In this document: piece by piece, positions 1-10,884 of the stretch
Position numbering within the stretch: position 1 is the first letter of the stretch
How the letters are laid out: each line of letters opens with the position of its first letter
Origin: Pomphorhynchus laevis
Lineage: Eukaryota > Acanthocephala > Palaeacanthocephala > Echinorhynchida > Pomphorhynchidae
Reading direction: 5' to 3'
Assembly (NCBI GenBank): GCA_012934845.2
Contig: WNNJ02003129.1
Coordinates: 62,001-126,000 of the forward strand
Length of the DNA: 64,000 nucleotides
The notes under the pieces: generated by a model
What the model saw: the letters and a program-made list of their open reading frames with translations, nothing else
Database searches by the model: none
Told to the model about the DNA's origin: nothing
Made by a program: the position numbers and the translations under genes

Positions 1-169
1 AGAATTATTGTGCGTTTAGCATAAAGAATTAAATTGTTTCGAGATAGAGATAATTTATGATGCGACCAGCTTGCGATAATGATATATATATATTGTTTTT
101 TAATTTAAAATGCTGATAATCATTGCTAGAAAATCTTAAAACTAGAATAAAGATGTTACAATTATAGAT

Positions 170-175
170 TTTAAT
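170..175 (-). promoter_or_regulatory. Possible poly(A) signal of SmD3
   Basis: Read on the minus strand this is ATTAAA, the common variant hexamer, about 25 bases past the SmD3 stop. No canonical AATAAA was seen nearer. The surroundings are AT-rich, so a chance match is possible. Confidence 0.35.
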
Positions 176-199
176 AAAAATAATAATAAGTACACACAT

Positions 200-601
200 T
201 TATGGCCTTCTTCTTCCAGTTACAGCTGCTGCAGGAACTGGTGGAGGGTTTGCACGGCCACCACGATATGCTCGTCCACGTGCCGCAGCCTGGGCTCTGA
301 GAATTGCGGACTTGCCTCTTCCTGCACCACCTTTTACGCCCTTTATATTTTTAAACATTGGAGCATTCTTTAACATATCGGGAAGAATTAGAAATCTGAT
401 TTTACTCCCACGGACATATATATAATCAAGTTGGGCGACTCTTCCATCGCGATATGTTACAGTTACATTTGACATTTGACAATTCATATTATCCTCTGCT
501 TCAACTAATCGTCCCCTGAACACTTCTCCTATCACTGTCTCTAAAGTAATTATGTGGCCTTCAGCTTCATGTAATATCTTTATCGGAACTCCAATAGACA
601 T
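200..601 (-). CDS. SmD3: Small nuclear ribonucleoprotein Sm D3
   Basis: This is a core spliceosomal Sm protein that pairs with SmB in the heptameric ring on U1, U2, U4 and U5 snRNA. The 133-residue frame is complete. It opens with [16 protein letters not shown], which matches animal SmD3 almost residue for residue. The Sm1 motif carries DNMN at 37-40 and Sm2 carries RGSKIRFL at 64-71; these Asp/Asn and Arg-Gly residues contact the Sm-site [14 protein letters not shown] follows at 73-83. The tail from about 93 is rich in RG and AARGR, as expected for symmetric arginine methylation, and ends in PPPVPAAA then GRRRP. Human SmD3 has 126 residues, so the length is normal. A Leu stands at 20 where human and fly have Cys. 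There is no intron in the coding part. Identification rests on remembered family sequences and is very secure. Confidence 0.97.
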   Translation of the reverse strand: MSIGVPIKILHEAEGHIITLETVIGEVFRGRLVEAEDNMNCQMSNVTVTYRDGRVAQLDYIYVRGSKIRFLILPDMLKNAPMFKNIKGVKGGAGRGKSAILRAQAAARGRAYRGGRANPPPVPAAAVTGRRRP

Positions 602-1260
602 CTAAAATGTAGTTACCAAAATTCCTTGAAGGTTTAAAAGTCATGTGATAACAATATTTATAATATCGAGTTTATTGAACCAAATACAAAAATAAATACG
701 TCATTGTGTCTATTCGAAACAACAAGGATAGAGAGAGTGCATTAAGTAATGCACTAAATTAAAAAATTAAAAGCAATATTAAAGCTATCCAGCGTGCAGA
801 ATAAGATAGGTTGATATGCTTATATTGCTTTATATCGTTGTACCATAAAGAAATAATCAATGATTGAAAGAAATTATGGGAAAAGAGTTCATTATATTTA
901 ATGCTTGAGAAACATATGGCGAAGAGGATTTTATACGGAAGACGTTTAGTCTATCAATAATTTGAAAATATGCCCAGTTTTATCTTAAATTGCTAAATAA
1001 AGACTGAATTACTCTATAAAATATTTAGCGCTATGACTTAACATGAAGAATCGACATGCACATTTGAGTCGAATAATCGATTTTTATGTTGAAATAAATT
1101 TGATACAGAACTTGCGTTGTCCAAAGATAACACGTCATATCGGTAAAAAAGCACTTTTAAACATAACAGAAACCACTTGCTATTTGAATAATTATGAAAA
1201 TTTATAAAATTAATGTCATTAACATGATGAGTAAAATCAGTAAAAGAATAAGATCACACT
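602..1260. other. AT-rich spacer upstream of SmD3
   Basis: This stretch must hold the SmD3 5' leader and promoter, since the gene reads leftward from 601, but no clear promoter element or exon was recognised. Nothing else is visible before the Penelope-like fragment starts. Confidence 0.4.
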
Positions 1261-1779
1261 ATGATAATCCCTATTTTCGTCATGACCTTAATGTCAATAA
1301 TATGTCAGACATTTATCGAAATGCTGCATTCAAATTCCAAATTCAAATTCACGCATGAATACCTGGAAAAAGATAATTTCAATTTTTTGGATGTAACCAT
1401 ATCCATGATGCCAGACCAGCCAATGTCGACGAGTGTATACCGTAAACCAACTGACAAAGGTGTATACACCGATTTTTCGTCCTTTACGCCCTTTAAGTAT
1501 AAAGCTGCCGTTGTGAAAAACCTCATTCACGAAGCAATTCTCTATTCAAGCAACACACAATCTCTTAAAAAGGAAATAGTTCATATTAAACAATCTCTAG
1601 TGAATTCTAATTACCCACTATCAAAAGTTGACGCAATTATAGATAAAATTATGCGAGCAGGTAATACAACACAGGCAAACGCAATATCCCACAACAAAGT
1701 CATAGTGTATTATGAAAGCGATTCGGTTTTAAATCTTACAAACGACGTTATAATTAATATTAATATTAATGAATATTAA
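1261..1779 (+). mobile_element. Penelope-like element, RT C-terminal fragment
   Basis: The frame contains FKFTHEYLEKDNFNFLDVTI, then SVYRKPTDKGVYTDFSSFTP, then YKAAVVKNLIHEAILYSS. This order (body-side strand, FLDV, VYRKPT, F-x-P-F-x-YK, L-x-H-A) is the thumb-side part of a Penelope-like reverse transcriptase. Only this portion is present, so it is a fossil fragment without the catalytic palm. It is AT-rich like its surroundings and therefore old. The first 16 or so residues overlap a 44-bp direct repeat and may not be original coding sequence. Confidence 0.75.
1264..1307 (+). repeat. 44-bp direct repeat, left copy
   Basis: Matches 2083-2126 with one difference (TCATGACC here, TCATTACC there). 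The pair brackets the Penelope-like fragment and a family X repeat, 819 bp apart. Confidence 0.8.
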
Positions 1780-1879
1780 TTAATATTTTTGAATTAATAT
1801 TGATAAACGATTGGTTTCAATAGACACTTGCGAGCTACAGTTGAAATTTATCAAATTATCAAGTTGGGAATATATAATT

Positions 1880-2013
1880 AAATCAGCTAACTGAGTCTAC
1901 GTATTGTTATATAATTATAAAATAAACAAAACATAATAATGCTAAATCAAAATTTAATAATTAAATAATAAAATTAATAATTGTTTTTAGATTTTCTATA
2001 ATTTAAATCAAGT

Positions 2014-2044
<31 letters not shown>

Positions 2045-2082
2045 ATTTAAAATAAACGTCATTTTTATGAATTGACTATCTA
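1880..2082 (+). repeat. Family X dispersed repeat, partial copy
   Basis: Starts with AATCAGCTAACTGAGTCTAC, runs through a long A/T tract with ATCAAGTTAAAA, and ends in TTTTTATGAATTGACTA. The same order occurs in reverse at 32411-32730, in part at 10885-11145 (plus) and in part at 36718-36860 (plus). Confidence 0.65.
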
Positions 2083-2126
2083 ATAATCCCTATTTTCGTC
2101 ATTACCTTAATGTCAATAATATGTCA
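2083..2126 (+). repeat. 44-bp direct repeat, right copy
   Basis: Second copy of the repeat at 1264-1307. It begins exactly where the family X repeat ends. It may be a terminal repeat of the Penelope-like insertion or a local duplication. Confidence 0.8.
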
Positions 2127-2450
2127 CTAATTTTAGTGACTAGAATTAGTTAGATAAAGTACCAATCATAGCTTTATATATTAATATAGAAAGTATAAAT
2201 ATTATGTTGAATTATGTATTTTAAATTATAAATTAATATATCGAATAAATCAAAAATATGATATGCATGTGAAATTTATAAAAAAGTCGTTCTTGGTGAA
2301 TTAAAGGACAGTGTGAAACAGTCGTTCTTGACAGTGCGACAATAAGGACGGAACCGGAAAGAAAAAGCTTATTTGAAAAAATAATAAAACACAATTAAAC
2401 CCTAAATTTACATGTACATGTGTTTTATCATAGTTTTCACTCTATACAGT
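2127..2450. other. AT-rich spacer with a short direct repeat
   Basis: No gene was seen. A short phrase, AGTCGTTCTTG, occurs twice (about 2284 and 2321). The rest is low-complexity A/T sequence. Confidence 0.4.
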
Positions 2451-2454
2451 ATAA

Positions 2455-2640
2455 CAACAATTTCTGGACAAAAAAAAACAAAAAATATACAAGATTTTTC
2501 CTGTCAACCACTGGTCCAGGTGTTGGGTGGTGGAGACAGTGCACAAACCGAACTACTCCAGACATTGCAATTCTAGGCGAGAAACCAGTGTTCTCTTTTA
2601 GATAGCTCAAAATGAAATAGTCCAAAAGTTCTTGAATACA
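2455..2640 (-). mobile_element. RTE-like LINE, 3' end fragment
   Basis: Read on the minus strand this encodes the tail of a non-LTR polymerase, with a CTVSTTQHLDQWLTGKI-like end. It is related to 3700-3880 and to the 3' end of the larger RTE-like element at 56050-58790, whose last residues contain RALPLQPF. The T-rich end on the minus strand lies near 2460. It is a 5'-truncated copy holding only about the last 60 codons and the 3' tail. Confidence 0.6.
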
Positions 2641-2984
2641 TGTACTCTTTTAAACACAACATGAAATCTAGGGGATAACAGAACAGTAATCTGTGGAAAC
2701 AACATAACATCAAGAACTTTGGCATAAAACGTCATTAGATCATACTTAAAATTACAATTTAGGCAACAAGTGTGAATGTGAAATCAAGTTTTATTACGAT
2801 AAACATGCTAGGCCTGAAAATGATAACTATAAGACTGACGTGGCAGCGGCTCTATTCGTTCAAACCATAGCGCAAGAATCACATATTTTAAAATAGGGCC
2901 GTTCTTACATCAAATACAAAAGCAAAACACTGATACATACATTTGTTCTGGGACACTTGCTAAATGAATCACAGTGCATATATA

Positions 2985-3380
2985 TCCGAACCGAAGCTGA
3001 AATAAATAAACTTGAAGTGGTATTACATCGGGCAACAAAGTTGTTCAGGCCATTAAGATCTTCGAGCTATGCGGATAGATTAAAGACTATGTGACTGTTT
3101 TCATTACGAACACTACGATATATGGCTGATATGAGATTGGAGTGGCAGATCCTCAGCAATCCTGCGCATGCTCTTTGTGGTATATTTGATCTCCGGAATT
3201 CTTCAGATCTACTTAAGCTCAAGTTTACTCTTAGACATCACAGACTCATCCGCTTAAAGTCTATACAATATTCCTAGCGAATTACCTCTCAATGGAATAG
3301 CCTAGATGGCATGATAATCAATTTGCATACTCTACATGAATTTAAGCAACACCTGTGGGATGCTATGAATGACTTTTAGG
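2985..3380 (+). mobile_element. CR1-like LINE, C-terminal fragment
   Basis: The conceptual translation has LEVVLHRATKLFRPLRSSSY, then SLRTLRYMADM, LRHHRLIRLKS and WNSLDG. It ends in FKQHLWDAMNDF just before a stop. This layout (L-x-x-V-x-R-A-T-K-L, R-x-x-x-D, then W-N-S-L and a final FK-x-x-L) is the C-terminus of CR1/Jockey-group LINEs. The frame is interrupted by at least two stops (after KTM and after QYS), so it is a decayed, 5'-truncated copy. Confidence 0.65.
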
Positions 3381-3699
3381 TTTTGTTCTATTCTTTTATT
3401 TTTTTTAGTGTTTGTGATGTGACTTTGAGCTTTTACTCGTTTTGTTGTCTAAGATTAATAATAACAAATTACATGGAAAAGCAGTATAGATACTTGAGTT
3501 CCCTACTTGTTTTCGCGTAAACTATTTATTTCTATTTTATTTGTCACCTAAAGATAATAAAGTGATCTCGGTGGCATTGCACAGCAGAAGATTATCAAAA
3601 CAAATTTAGTTATAAGTTTGCAAATACCAGTTCAGCATTCTGCTAATGCCTGGTCACACATAATCGCAATTTAGATCAAAAAATGTATCCTTATTTTAA

Positions 3700-3880
3700 C
3701 AATTTTCTTGACAAAAAAATATACAAGATTTTTCCTGTCAACCACTGATCCGGGTGTCGAGGTCGTGGAGGCAGTGCACGAACAAAACTACTCCATGCAT
3801 CGCGATTCTGGGCGATAGACCAGAGTTCTCTTTAAGATAGCCCAAAACGGTCTTCGGCAGTAATACTATCAGTTATGCAA
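3700..3880 (-). mobile_element. RTE-like LINE, 3' end fragment, second copy
   Basis: Close relative of 2455-2640 in the same orientation, sharing about 130 bp that include the phrase CAAGATTTTTCCTGTCAACC. On the minus strand it encodes YRPESRCMEYF then a CTASTTSTP-like end. Both are short 3' fragments of an element related to the one at 56-58.8 kb. Confidence 0.6.
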
Positions 3881-3894
3881 AATATGAGAACCGG

Positions 3895-4490
3895 AAAAAG
3901 GCGGTATTTATCTAAATATTTTCCCAAAAATATTTAGATGCCGTGCTTTTCGTTCAAAACACGGCATGGAAATAGATTGGTGTATATGAATAGGCAGATA
4001 ATTCCGCGAAAGAGGAGCAGCCACAGGAAGAACGGAAGCCAAAAGAGGTATAGTAATTTGGGGCACGCTAAAGAATGGAATTACAAAAACGCAATGAACA
4101 GTAAACAGGACGAGAATTATCAAGAAAAGGGAGGTTGAGAAATGAAGGGGTATGAAAAGTTATGAAGCGGAAAGCGATGAAAAGAATACGAATTTGAACA
4201 CCACATTAAATGATATGTAAACCGATAAAAGCACGATAGAGGGATGTATGATCGAAACGACGAAGAATGAAGTGAATTCGGACGGCTGCGTTTACGATAC
4301 GTTTTAGTGGAAGAAGAGCGGATTTAGGTAATTCTACGAATTTGAAGAAAGTTGCGGATAATCAAAGTAAATGAGCGTACTTCACAGGAACGTAAGGTTT
4401 AAATAATAGTCGGTTGTTGAAATTAAAGCCTAAAAAACGAGAGTGTCAACGATAGAAATAATTGTAGAATTTAATGATACGGAGGGAGCT
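3895..4490 (-). mobile_element. L2-like LINE family B, RT C-terminal fragment
   Basis: Minus-strand reading gives stretches matching the plus copy at 19630-20050: RRFDHTSLYRAF, then RILFIAFR, then FLDNSRPVYCSLRFCNS and a final NYLPIHIHQS followed by a PCF motif. Several frame changes interrupt it. The hairpin tail typical of the family is missing, so the 3' end was lost. It abuts a plus-strand family A copy. Confidence 0.6.
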
Positions 4491-4525
4491 TCTAAGCAGA
4501 GGCGTCGAGGAAATTATTTCGGATA

Positions 4526-5975
4526 ACCGCAATTGTTCGCCCCTTCCTTAAGAAACAATCGCTCGACCCCTCTCTTCCTTCTAGCTATCGCCCCATTTCA
4601 CTACTCCCTACTCTTTCTAAGCTCTTAGAATGCCTGATCTTAATACAGATCAACGCTTATCTCTCCTCATCCAATCTGTACCCTCCTTTCCAATCCGCTT
4701 TCCGCTCTAATCACTCGACAGAAATCGCATGCATAAAAGTGTACAACGACTTACTCATTTCTTGAGACAAGGCTCTATATAGTGTTCTCATCTCCCTCGA
4801 CCTCTCTCCCGCATTCGACATTGTCGACCACTCCGTCCTCCTTTCTCGCCTTCGTTATGATTACGGCTTTTCTTCCTCCTCCGTAGCATGGTTCGCCTCA
4901 TATCTATCTGACCGTTCCTTTCGCGTCTGTTCTAATTCATCATTATCCTCTCCCATCCCTATTTTTTGCGGTGTCCCACAAGGTCCTAGGTCTCCTGCTT
5001 TTCTCTCTTCTGCTTGACGATCTCTCTTCATTTATCAAACCTTACTCCTTTAACGTCATGCAATACGCCGATGACATCCTAATCTATGCTCATGCACCCG
5101 CACATCGCATACACGGGATCGGCATTTCTGCCTCCAACTGTATTTATTCTATCTACAAACGTCTCTCCAATATCCATCTCGTTCTAAACCCCGACAAGTC
5201 CAAAATAATGTGGATCCTCCCCCGTAAACCAAACATATATCCGCCCACTGTATATTTTGCCTCATCAATCATCCCCATAGTACACAATCTCACTTTCTTA
5301 GGCGTCCATTTCGATGATCACCTTTCCCTTAAACCCTTCGTCCATGACAAGATCCGCTCGTCTTACTTAATTCTCAGTGACATCCGCCGTATCTGCCCCC
5401 TATTCGACTTCCGTTCTTGTATGTCTCTTTTTCATCGCTTCACTTCCCTAAAATCGATTACTGCCTCAGCCTTTTCGCAAATTCTCCAAAATCCATCATC
5501 CTACCCCTACAACGAATAATCAACTCCGCCATTCGAGTGCTCTTTCGTCTCCGTAGCTTCGACCACACATCCACATATCTTGTCCAACTCTCCTGGCCCA
5601 CCATCCACATCCGCATCAAACTCCGCCTTCTTCTCGTAACTTTTCGTATCATCGCTGTCGGCTCCCGATCGTTCATCAACCTTCATTTCTAAGACGACAC
5701 TCGCTCCACCTCTCTATCGTTGCGTTCCCGTAATACCCTCTTACTCCACGTTCCCAATTACTTTAACAACTATGGTCTCTGATCCTTCCTTGTCGCCGCC
5801 CCACTCGCCTGGAATAAGCTCCCTCTCGACGTCCGCCGCGCTCCTTCATTTATTACATTCAAATACCGTCTCCGTACCCACCTCCTAGAAGCATTATTTA
5901 CATTTTTGTTTTTTTTGTGTGGTCATGTTAGCGTGCGCTGGCACGCATTTGCCACGTTTAAATATATCTTTTTTA
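4526..5975 (+). mobile_element. L2-like LINE family A, 5'-truncated copy
   Basis: Nearly identical over its length to 22775-24225. It starts inside the RT domain (RPFLKKQSLDP-like), carries SAFRSNHSTEIACIKVYNDL, a [13 protein letters not shown] motif A, the YADD box near 5066-5077 and the C-terminal SWPTIHIRIKLRLLLV. It ends in the family hairpin at 5931-5946. Reading-frame breaks occur in the N-terminal part, near the GVPQGS motif (where four or five bases are missing relative to the other copy) and near 5440. It is a dead insertion, younger than the surrounding fragments because similarity is still high. Confidence 0.85.
5931..5946 (+). other. 3' hairpin of LINE family A
   Basis: GCGTGC-GCTG-GCACGC forms a perfect 6-bp stem with a four-base loop, followed by ATTTGCCACG. 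The same hairpin ends the copies at 10067-10082 and 24182-24197. Confidence 0.7.
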
Positions 5976-6116
5976 TTAGGATTCAGAGTAAGACGAAGAG
6001 AAGAAATATGATTGAAAATTGAGGCAAGACAGTTTGAAGCAGAAATACTAAGATCATAAATACGATAAGCAGGTGCATGAGCATAGATGAAAACGTCATC
6101 AGCATATTGCATAGCA
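5976..6116 (-). mobile_element. LINE family A-like RT fragment
   Basis: Minus-strand translation has MQYADDVFIYAHAPAYRIYD, then SISASNCLASIF and LTLNPNK. It is therefore a short piece around the YADD box of an element close to, but distinct from, family A. It lies in opposite orientation directly after the 3' tail of the plus-strand copy. Confidence 0.8.
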
Positions 6117-6119
6117 TAA

Positions 6120-7440
6120 AAATTAAATGTAAAGTTAAAATAAAAAACTTTTTAGTAAAGTTAATTGTTCATTTCTTAAGAAAAACAATTAAAAAATAAT
6201 AAATTTTAATTTCAATTTATTTATGCAATAACGGTGAAGATAGAATAAATATCACTATTTAACTGTAATTTATTTAATTGTAAGTTACTTATTTTTTAAT
6301 TTAGCAGCTGGAGACAGAATTTGTAGATATAAATCGGCTTTCAGGAATTGTAGCATAATTTGTATGTCCCACCATATGCATTACATACATTCACGATTGG
6401 TATTTGTCATGAAGAATAAATTTTAATTCGATCATAATTAAAATAATTTTTTTAATTACAATTTTCAGTCTGATTATTATAACAGACAGAAACAAATGAG
6501 CTACAAGCTCGTGTCGCTTACAAAACATGATAGAATAAAAAACATCAACAAAAAAATTCAATCAAATAGTAGTCGCAAATTCCTTCTCTCGGCTTCGATG
6601 TCTTTCTTGATAGCATCACTAGATATACTACTAGAGATATCAAGGCACTATAGTGCATTCCACCCATTAATTACCCCGGTTGTAAATCGATAATGAACAG
6701 GAATTCTTGTAGTTGACTTTATTAATTTCCACACATGCTCACGAGTTTCTCGTCTATCATTCACGGATAATAAGCTAGAGAGACTACCAAGGCCATCAAA
6801 ACAATTTTGACTACAGTTGATAAATCAATGGCCGATCTGCGATATTTTAATGTGCCGACACGTAGAGATGTCAAACGTTCAGCATATCTCAAATTGGAGA
6901 AATTCGGAATCATTCGTGACCCTTTAAGTCACAAGTTCTCAATGTCACGAGATTGCCTTAAAGTCTGTGGATAAGTTACAGGTAAACCGCATTCAGGGAT
7001 GGGTAGTATATAAGAGCAAAATACTGATCTTAATAGTTTTTAATTTAATCAAGCTTTTAATTTAAGTATCCAGTAAAATATGTGAAAATCAATAAGACAA
7101 AACTAATGAGCTGTTGGGCATGTAGAAAGGAGTGTAATTTCTTTAAAAATGTGGGAAACAGGTAGTATTTTGTGATTTTATTCAAATCAGAATTACGACC
7201 TCAAAAATACAGACACATAAACACTATGAAACGCAGAGAAGATGGCTTTGGTAAACATAAATAATATAATCGCGTACGTCATCCGGAAATTGAAAGGGTA
7301 CTGCCGTTCGGTGTCTTTAGCTCCTTTTGTGAATTCGTTACATCTGTTGAGTCGTCGAGGTTATCGCTTGAATGTATTTTCGTATCATGATAACCTGCGA
7401 GTTGCCTCGCTTGAATTATCTCTTTAGTTAGACCGGCAAC
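6120..7440. other. Unassigned spacer
   Basis: AT-rich to about 6500. Then come short open frames (6496-6693, and a stretch near 6835-6975 reading ADLRYFNVPTRRDVKRSAYL) that match nothing recognised. They could be remains of an unknown element. No splice-site pair supporting a gene was found. Confidence 0.3.
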
Positions 7441-7447
7441 GTCTGAC

Positions 7448-8386
7448 GTGCTCAATGGGAGTGGTACATGGCCTTCTGGACTTAATTCGACATCTTGGTG
7501 GAACATGCTTACACGTTTTGGTTCGCATTCTCAAACTTTAGCACAAGCTCTCACTCGTTTCGCAATTCGCATCACTACCGAATCAGTGACAGCCAAAACA
7601 TTAAAAGCATTCGAGTGTTGCCGACTCATAGCCCTCGAAAAGAAAAGTGGGAGAATACGCCCAATCACGGTGTGCGACACTGCAAGAAGAATAATAAATA
7701 AAGTGATTCTTATGTTTGTTCGTGACGACATGCAAGACGTCGCGGGAACGGTTCAAACTGCTGCAGGGCAAAAGTGTGGTACCGAATACGCGGTACACTC
7801 ACTCCGAAAAACATATAATGCAAATCAAGACGGCTGCATTTTCAAAATAGATGCAACAAACGCCTTCAATTCCGTAAACAGACAAGCTGCCCTCCACAAC
7901 CTCGACTTTGTATGTCCGTTACTGTCATGCGTTATGCATAACCTATATCAAGAGCCTACGACGTTCACTCTATGTACCGACTGCTCACTCTCAGAAGAAG
8001 GATTTAATCAAGGCGACTACCCCTTTAAGATGCCTCGCTTTTCACTTGCGTATTTGCCCCTAATAGACAAAATACTCCAAATCGCACCTAACGTACACCA
8101 ATTATGGTACGCTGACGACGCCAACTTTGTTAGTTGCTTCGAAGACATTACAAACGTTTCGAAAGCCCTAGTAACGGAAGGACCGAAGTACGGTTACGTT
8201 GTCAATGCAGCCAAGTCACAACTCTTGTATCACCATTCTCTGAGCATTGATCAGTTCCCAACGATTAACATCAAGATTCAGTGTGACGGCGTACGTATTC
8301 TCGGCTCCATGGTGGTTCCGCCAACTACGAAGCAGTTATTGTCGGCCATTGTGGATATACTTGGCAAAATATTATTGAACGTTTAA
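7448..8386 (+). pseudogene. RT domain of RT-nuclease element copy I
   Basis: A 312-residue open stretch covering fingers and palm of the reverse transcriptase, with motifs KIDATNAFNSVNR, FNQGDYP and YADDA all readable. The usual Pro-Leu after QGD is replaced by Tyr-Pro, so motif B may be damaged. It ends at a stop just after the DILGKILLNV stretch, and the rest of the protein continues in another frame from about 8420. The Met at 7448 is not a credible start, because related proteins have a longer N-terminus. Confidence 0.75.
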
Positions 8387-8433
8387 TCGAGTGGTGAAAA
8401 TCAACCCACAAGTTGAATACTCGGGTTTGACAC

Positions 8434-9039
8434 ATGTCATACATGCGAAATGGACCTATATCACACGGACTGTCCAGTGCGATCACGAGGCGTATCCGAG
8501 ACCTTAATGAGTGTTTTTCTCAACGAAATTACTCGATGTCCGATCGAAAACGAATGAAAACGATTATGATGTCTCCTCTAAAAATAAGCGGGTTGGGAAT
8601 ATTTGATCCGATCCTAACAGACTACGAATCCTCAAAGACAATCAGTGGCGCATACGACTCCGGTTTGATCGGACAAGCATTGAGCGACTTACAATCAAAG
8701 ACGTTCGGTCAACTTACAGAGCAACAGAAAATCATACATCACCAACGGCCGTCAGAGGCACTTCACTTTATGGGCACTGTTGTTCCGACCGATATCGATC
8801 ATGGTCAAAGAGACGGAGCATCTTCATGGCTCAGCACCCTTCCTCGGAAAAAAGAACGCTTTTGTATGTCTTCGATAGAGTTCACATATGTCATTTCCGC
8901 TCGCTGTGGGCAAACCCCATGTGACTTGATAAGCAAATCATGCTCATATGGTAAAGACGTCGCGTTGAGCCACGCAATCTCATGCCGAATGGAAGATTAC
9001 CGTCAATCAAGCACAACTCCATCCGAGATAAAATTTTAA
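8434..9039 (+). pseudogene. C-terminal linker of RT-nuclease element copy I
   Basis: A 201-residue stretch with LKISGLGIFDP (the GGLGI-like box after the thumb), ASSWLSTLPRKKERFCM and VALSHAISC, the start of a Cys/His knuckle. Related proteins show the same order: SNWL-x-x-LP, then F, then C-x-C, then HA-x-x-C. The following HNSIRD-EP-nuclease part is read in a different frame from 8982 on. Confidence 0.7.
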
Positions 9040-9601
9040 AAGAAGTATCCACAATTTGCTGTGATGTAGTAATCGAACCTAACATACAACCGGTTCCAGA
9101 CACCCTAAAATTCGATGCAACATTAACAATTCGTGCCACCGGGCCAGGCTGGACATATCATGTTTAGGCATGTGGAACGAGCGATTATAACGGACATTCT
9201 TTGACGTCAAGGGTTTAACATCTTTGCTCATTCGTTCGTTAACCGATCACTGGACCCATCTTTCAGCACAATGAATCACGCAAAACGCCAAATAGTCAGA
9301 AAGAATTAAAGCGATCGATCGCCGCAGGTTCATTCCGTTAATTTTTTCCTCCTCTGGTGGCATGGGAAAGAGGCAAGCACCTTGTTCAGACGAATCGCAT
9401 CAGTTCGTATGCAACGAGGTATTACGAAATACGAACATATCATCGCAAACATCAATCGCCGTGTTTCCTTTGAAACGCTCGAACAGCACATGCCTGCCTT
9501 CAAAGTCCAAAGAGAAACCGAGCTGAAGTACATAAGATAGTGAACGACTTGTTCTGAAAATAAGCTACAACACTGACAGTGAAAGTTATGTATGGGCTCA
9601 T

Positions 9602-9690
9602 TTGGGGAAACTTCTTATTTGTAAATTATTGATAATAAATTATTATATTTAAATAATAATTATTATTATTTAAATAATAATTACTATTAC
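9602..9690. repeat. A/T simple sequence
   Basis: TTATTATTTAAATAATAATT-type sequence lying between the RT-nuclease copy and a truncated LINE. It is probably the insertion site or tail of the latter. Confidence 0.5.
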
Positions 9691-9691
9691 T

Positions 9692-10110
9692 CCGTCGCTT
9701 CGACCACACATCCACATATTTTGCCCAACTCTCCTGGCCCACCATCCACATCCGCATCAAACTCCGCCTTCTTCTCGTTACTTTTCGTCTCATCGCTGTC
9801 GGCTCACCATCGTTCATCAACCTTCCTTTCTTAGACGATACTCGCCCCACCTCACTATCGCTTCGTTCATGTCATACCCTCTTACTCCACATTCCTAATT
9901 ACTCCAACAACTACGGTCTCCGATCCTTCCTCGTCGCCGCCTCACTCGCCTGGATTTAACTCCCTCTCGACGTCCGCCGCCCCCTCCTTTATCACATTCA
10001 AACACCTCCTCCGTTTACACCTTCTCGACACCTGATTCACAGTTTTGTTTTGTTGTGGTCATGTAAGCGTGCGCTGGCACGCATTTGCCACGTTAAAATA
10101 AATCCTTTTT
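9692..10110 (+). mobile_element. L2-like LINE family A, short 3' copy
   Basis: Starts in the RRFDHTSTYF region of the RT C-terminus and runs to the family tail. It is almost identical to 23812-24225, including RIKLRLLLVTF and LPLDVRR-like parts. The hairpin is at 10067-10082, followed by AAAATAAATCC and a T run. It is a heavily 5'-truncated insertion. Confidence 0.85.
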
Positions 10111-10114
10111 TTAA

Positions 10115-10884
10115 ATATTTATTTTACTTATTGTTTTGTAAATGATTTGTTCTCATGCTTGATGATGACAGTATTACCGAAGTATAGTCTTTTTATAGTA
10201 AATTTATATTTCCTTAGTTCCGTTAAAAGAATGCGAGATTGATTTTTTGATCCTGTATATTTCACGCATATAGATCCTATCACTTTTAAATGTCATTTAG
10301 AGCTAGCTTTATCTCTAGATCCACTGCATCGTCTTTTGACTATTACGAATACAGGAAAAGCTCAAAATGTCGGGAACGCATATCAATAATTGGGAGATCA
10401 AGTTTTACTCCATTAGTGTTTTCCTATTTCGACAAAGCATGAAAGTATGACATATCGGCTATTAAGCGCATAAGCTACAACCTGACCACAAAAAATATTT
10501 GTTATACTAAGTCAAATCCGTGTCAAAGTCTGCTACTTCGCTTATTTTGCGCATGGCCGATAAGCTTGCCACCAATAATGAGTGTTCATACTATTTTAAG
10601 AGAATAAATCCAATTATGTTATTTCAGTTATTAAGATCATAGCACACGAAGGATGAATTAACATATCGATCTCAAATCAAATATTTGATTGCAACTTCCA
10701 TTTCGATGTGCATTTAGGGGCCGTGATATGTTCATGACAGTCCAGCGATTCAGCAGTGCAGATCCTAATAAAGATTATATAAGGAAAAATCACTACATTT
10801 GTAAAATTGTTAGCTTGACTTGCCTTTTGAGTAAAAAATCAGATCAAATAAATGAGTCTCATATTTTATACTATGTAATAAATA
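10115..10884. other. Unassigned spacer
   Basis: Mixed-composition sequence with no recognised coding similarity. The open frame at 10689-10916 has no family resemblance and is probably chance. Confidence 0.3.

Larger units (their letters stand above)
7441..9540 (+). mobile_element. RT-nuclease retroelement, copy I (broken)
   Basis: A single-ORF retroelement, now split by frame changes. Parts in order: an N-terminal NGSGTWPSGLNSTSWW block; CRLIALEKKSGRIRPITVCD (fingers); KIDATNAFNSVNR (palm motif A, catalytic Asp); GFNQGDYPF (motif B); LWYADDANF (motif C) near 8104-8130; KYGYVVNAAKSQ; a C-terminal LSHAISC knuckle followed by a HNSIRD box; EPNIQPV; and finally AAGSF, a LILSSSGGMGKEAS box and a RR-x-SFE helix. 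These match the layout of a large family of uncharacterised RT proteins I recall from corals and other animals. The 5' and 3' ends were not defined. No endonuclease of the APE type is present. Function inferred: reverse transcription with a C-terminal nuclease-like domain. Confidence 0.75.

Noticed and set aside
5931-5946. Rho-independent terminator
   Set aside because: Although the GC stem and nearby T run look similar, the context is a eukaryotic LINE 3' end and the hairpin recurs only on LINE tails.
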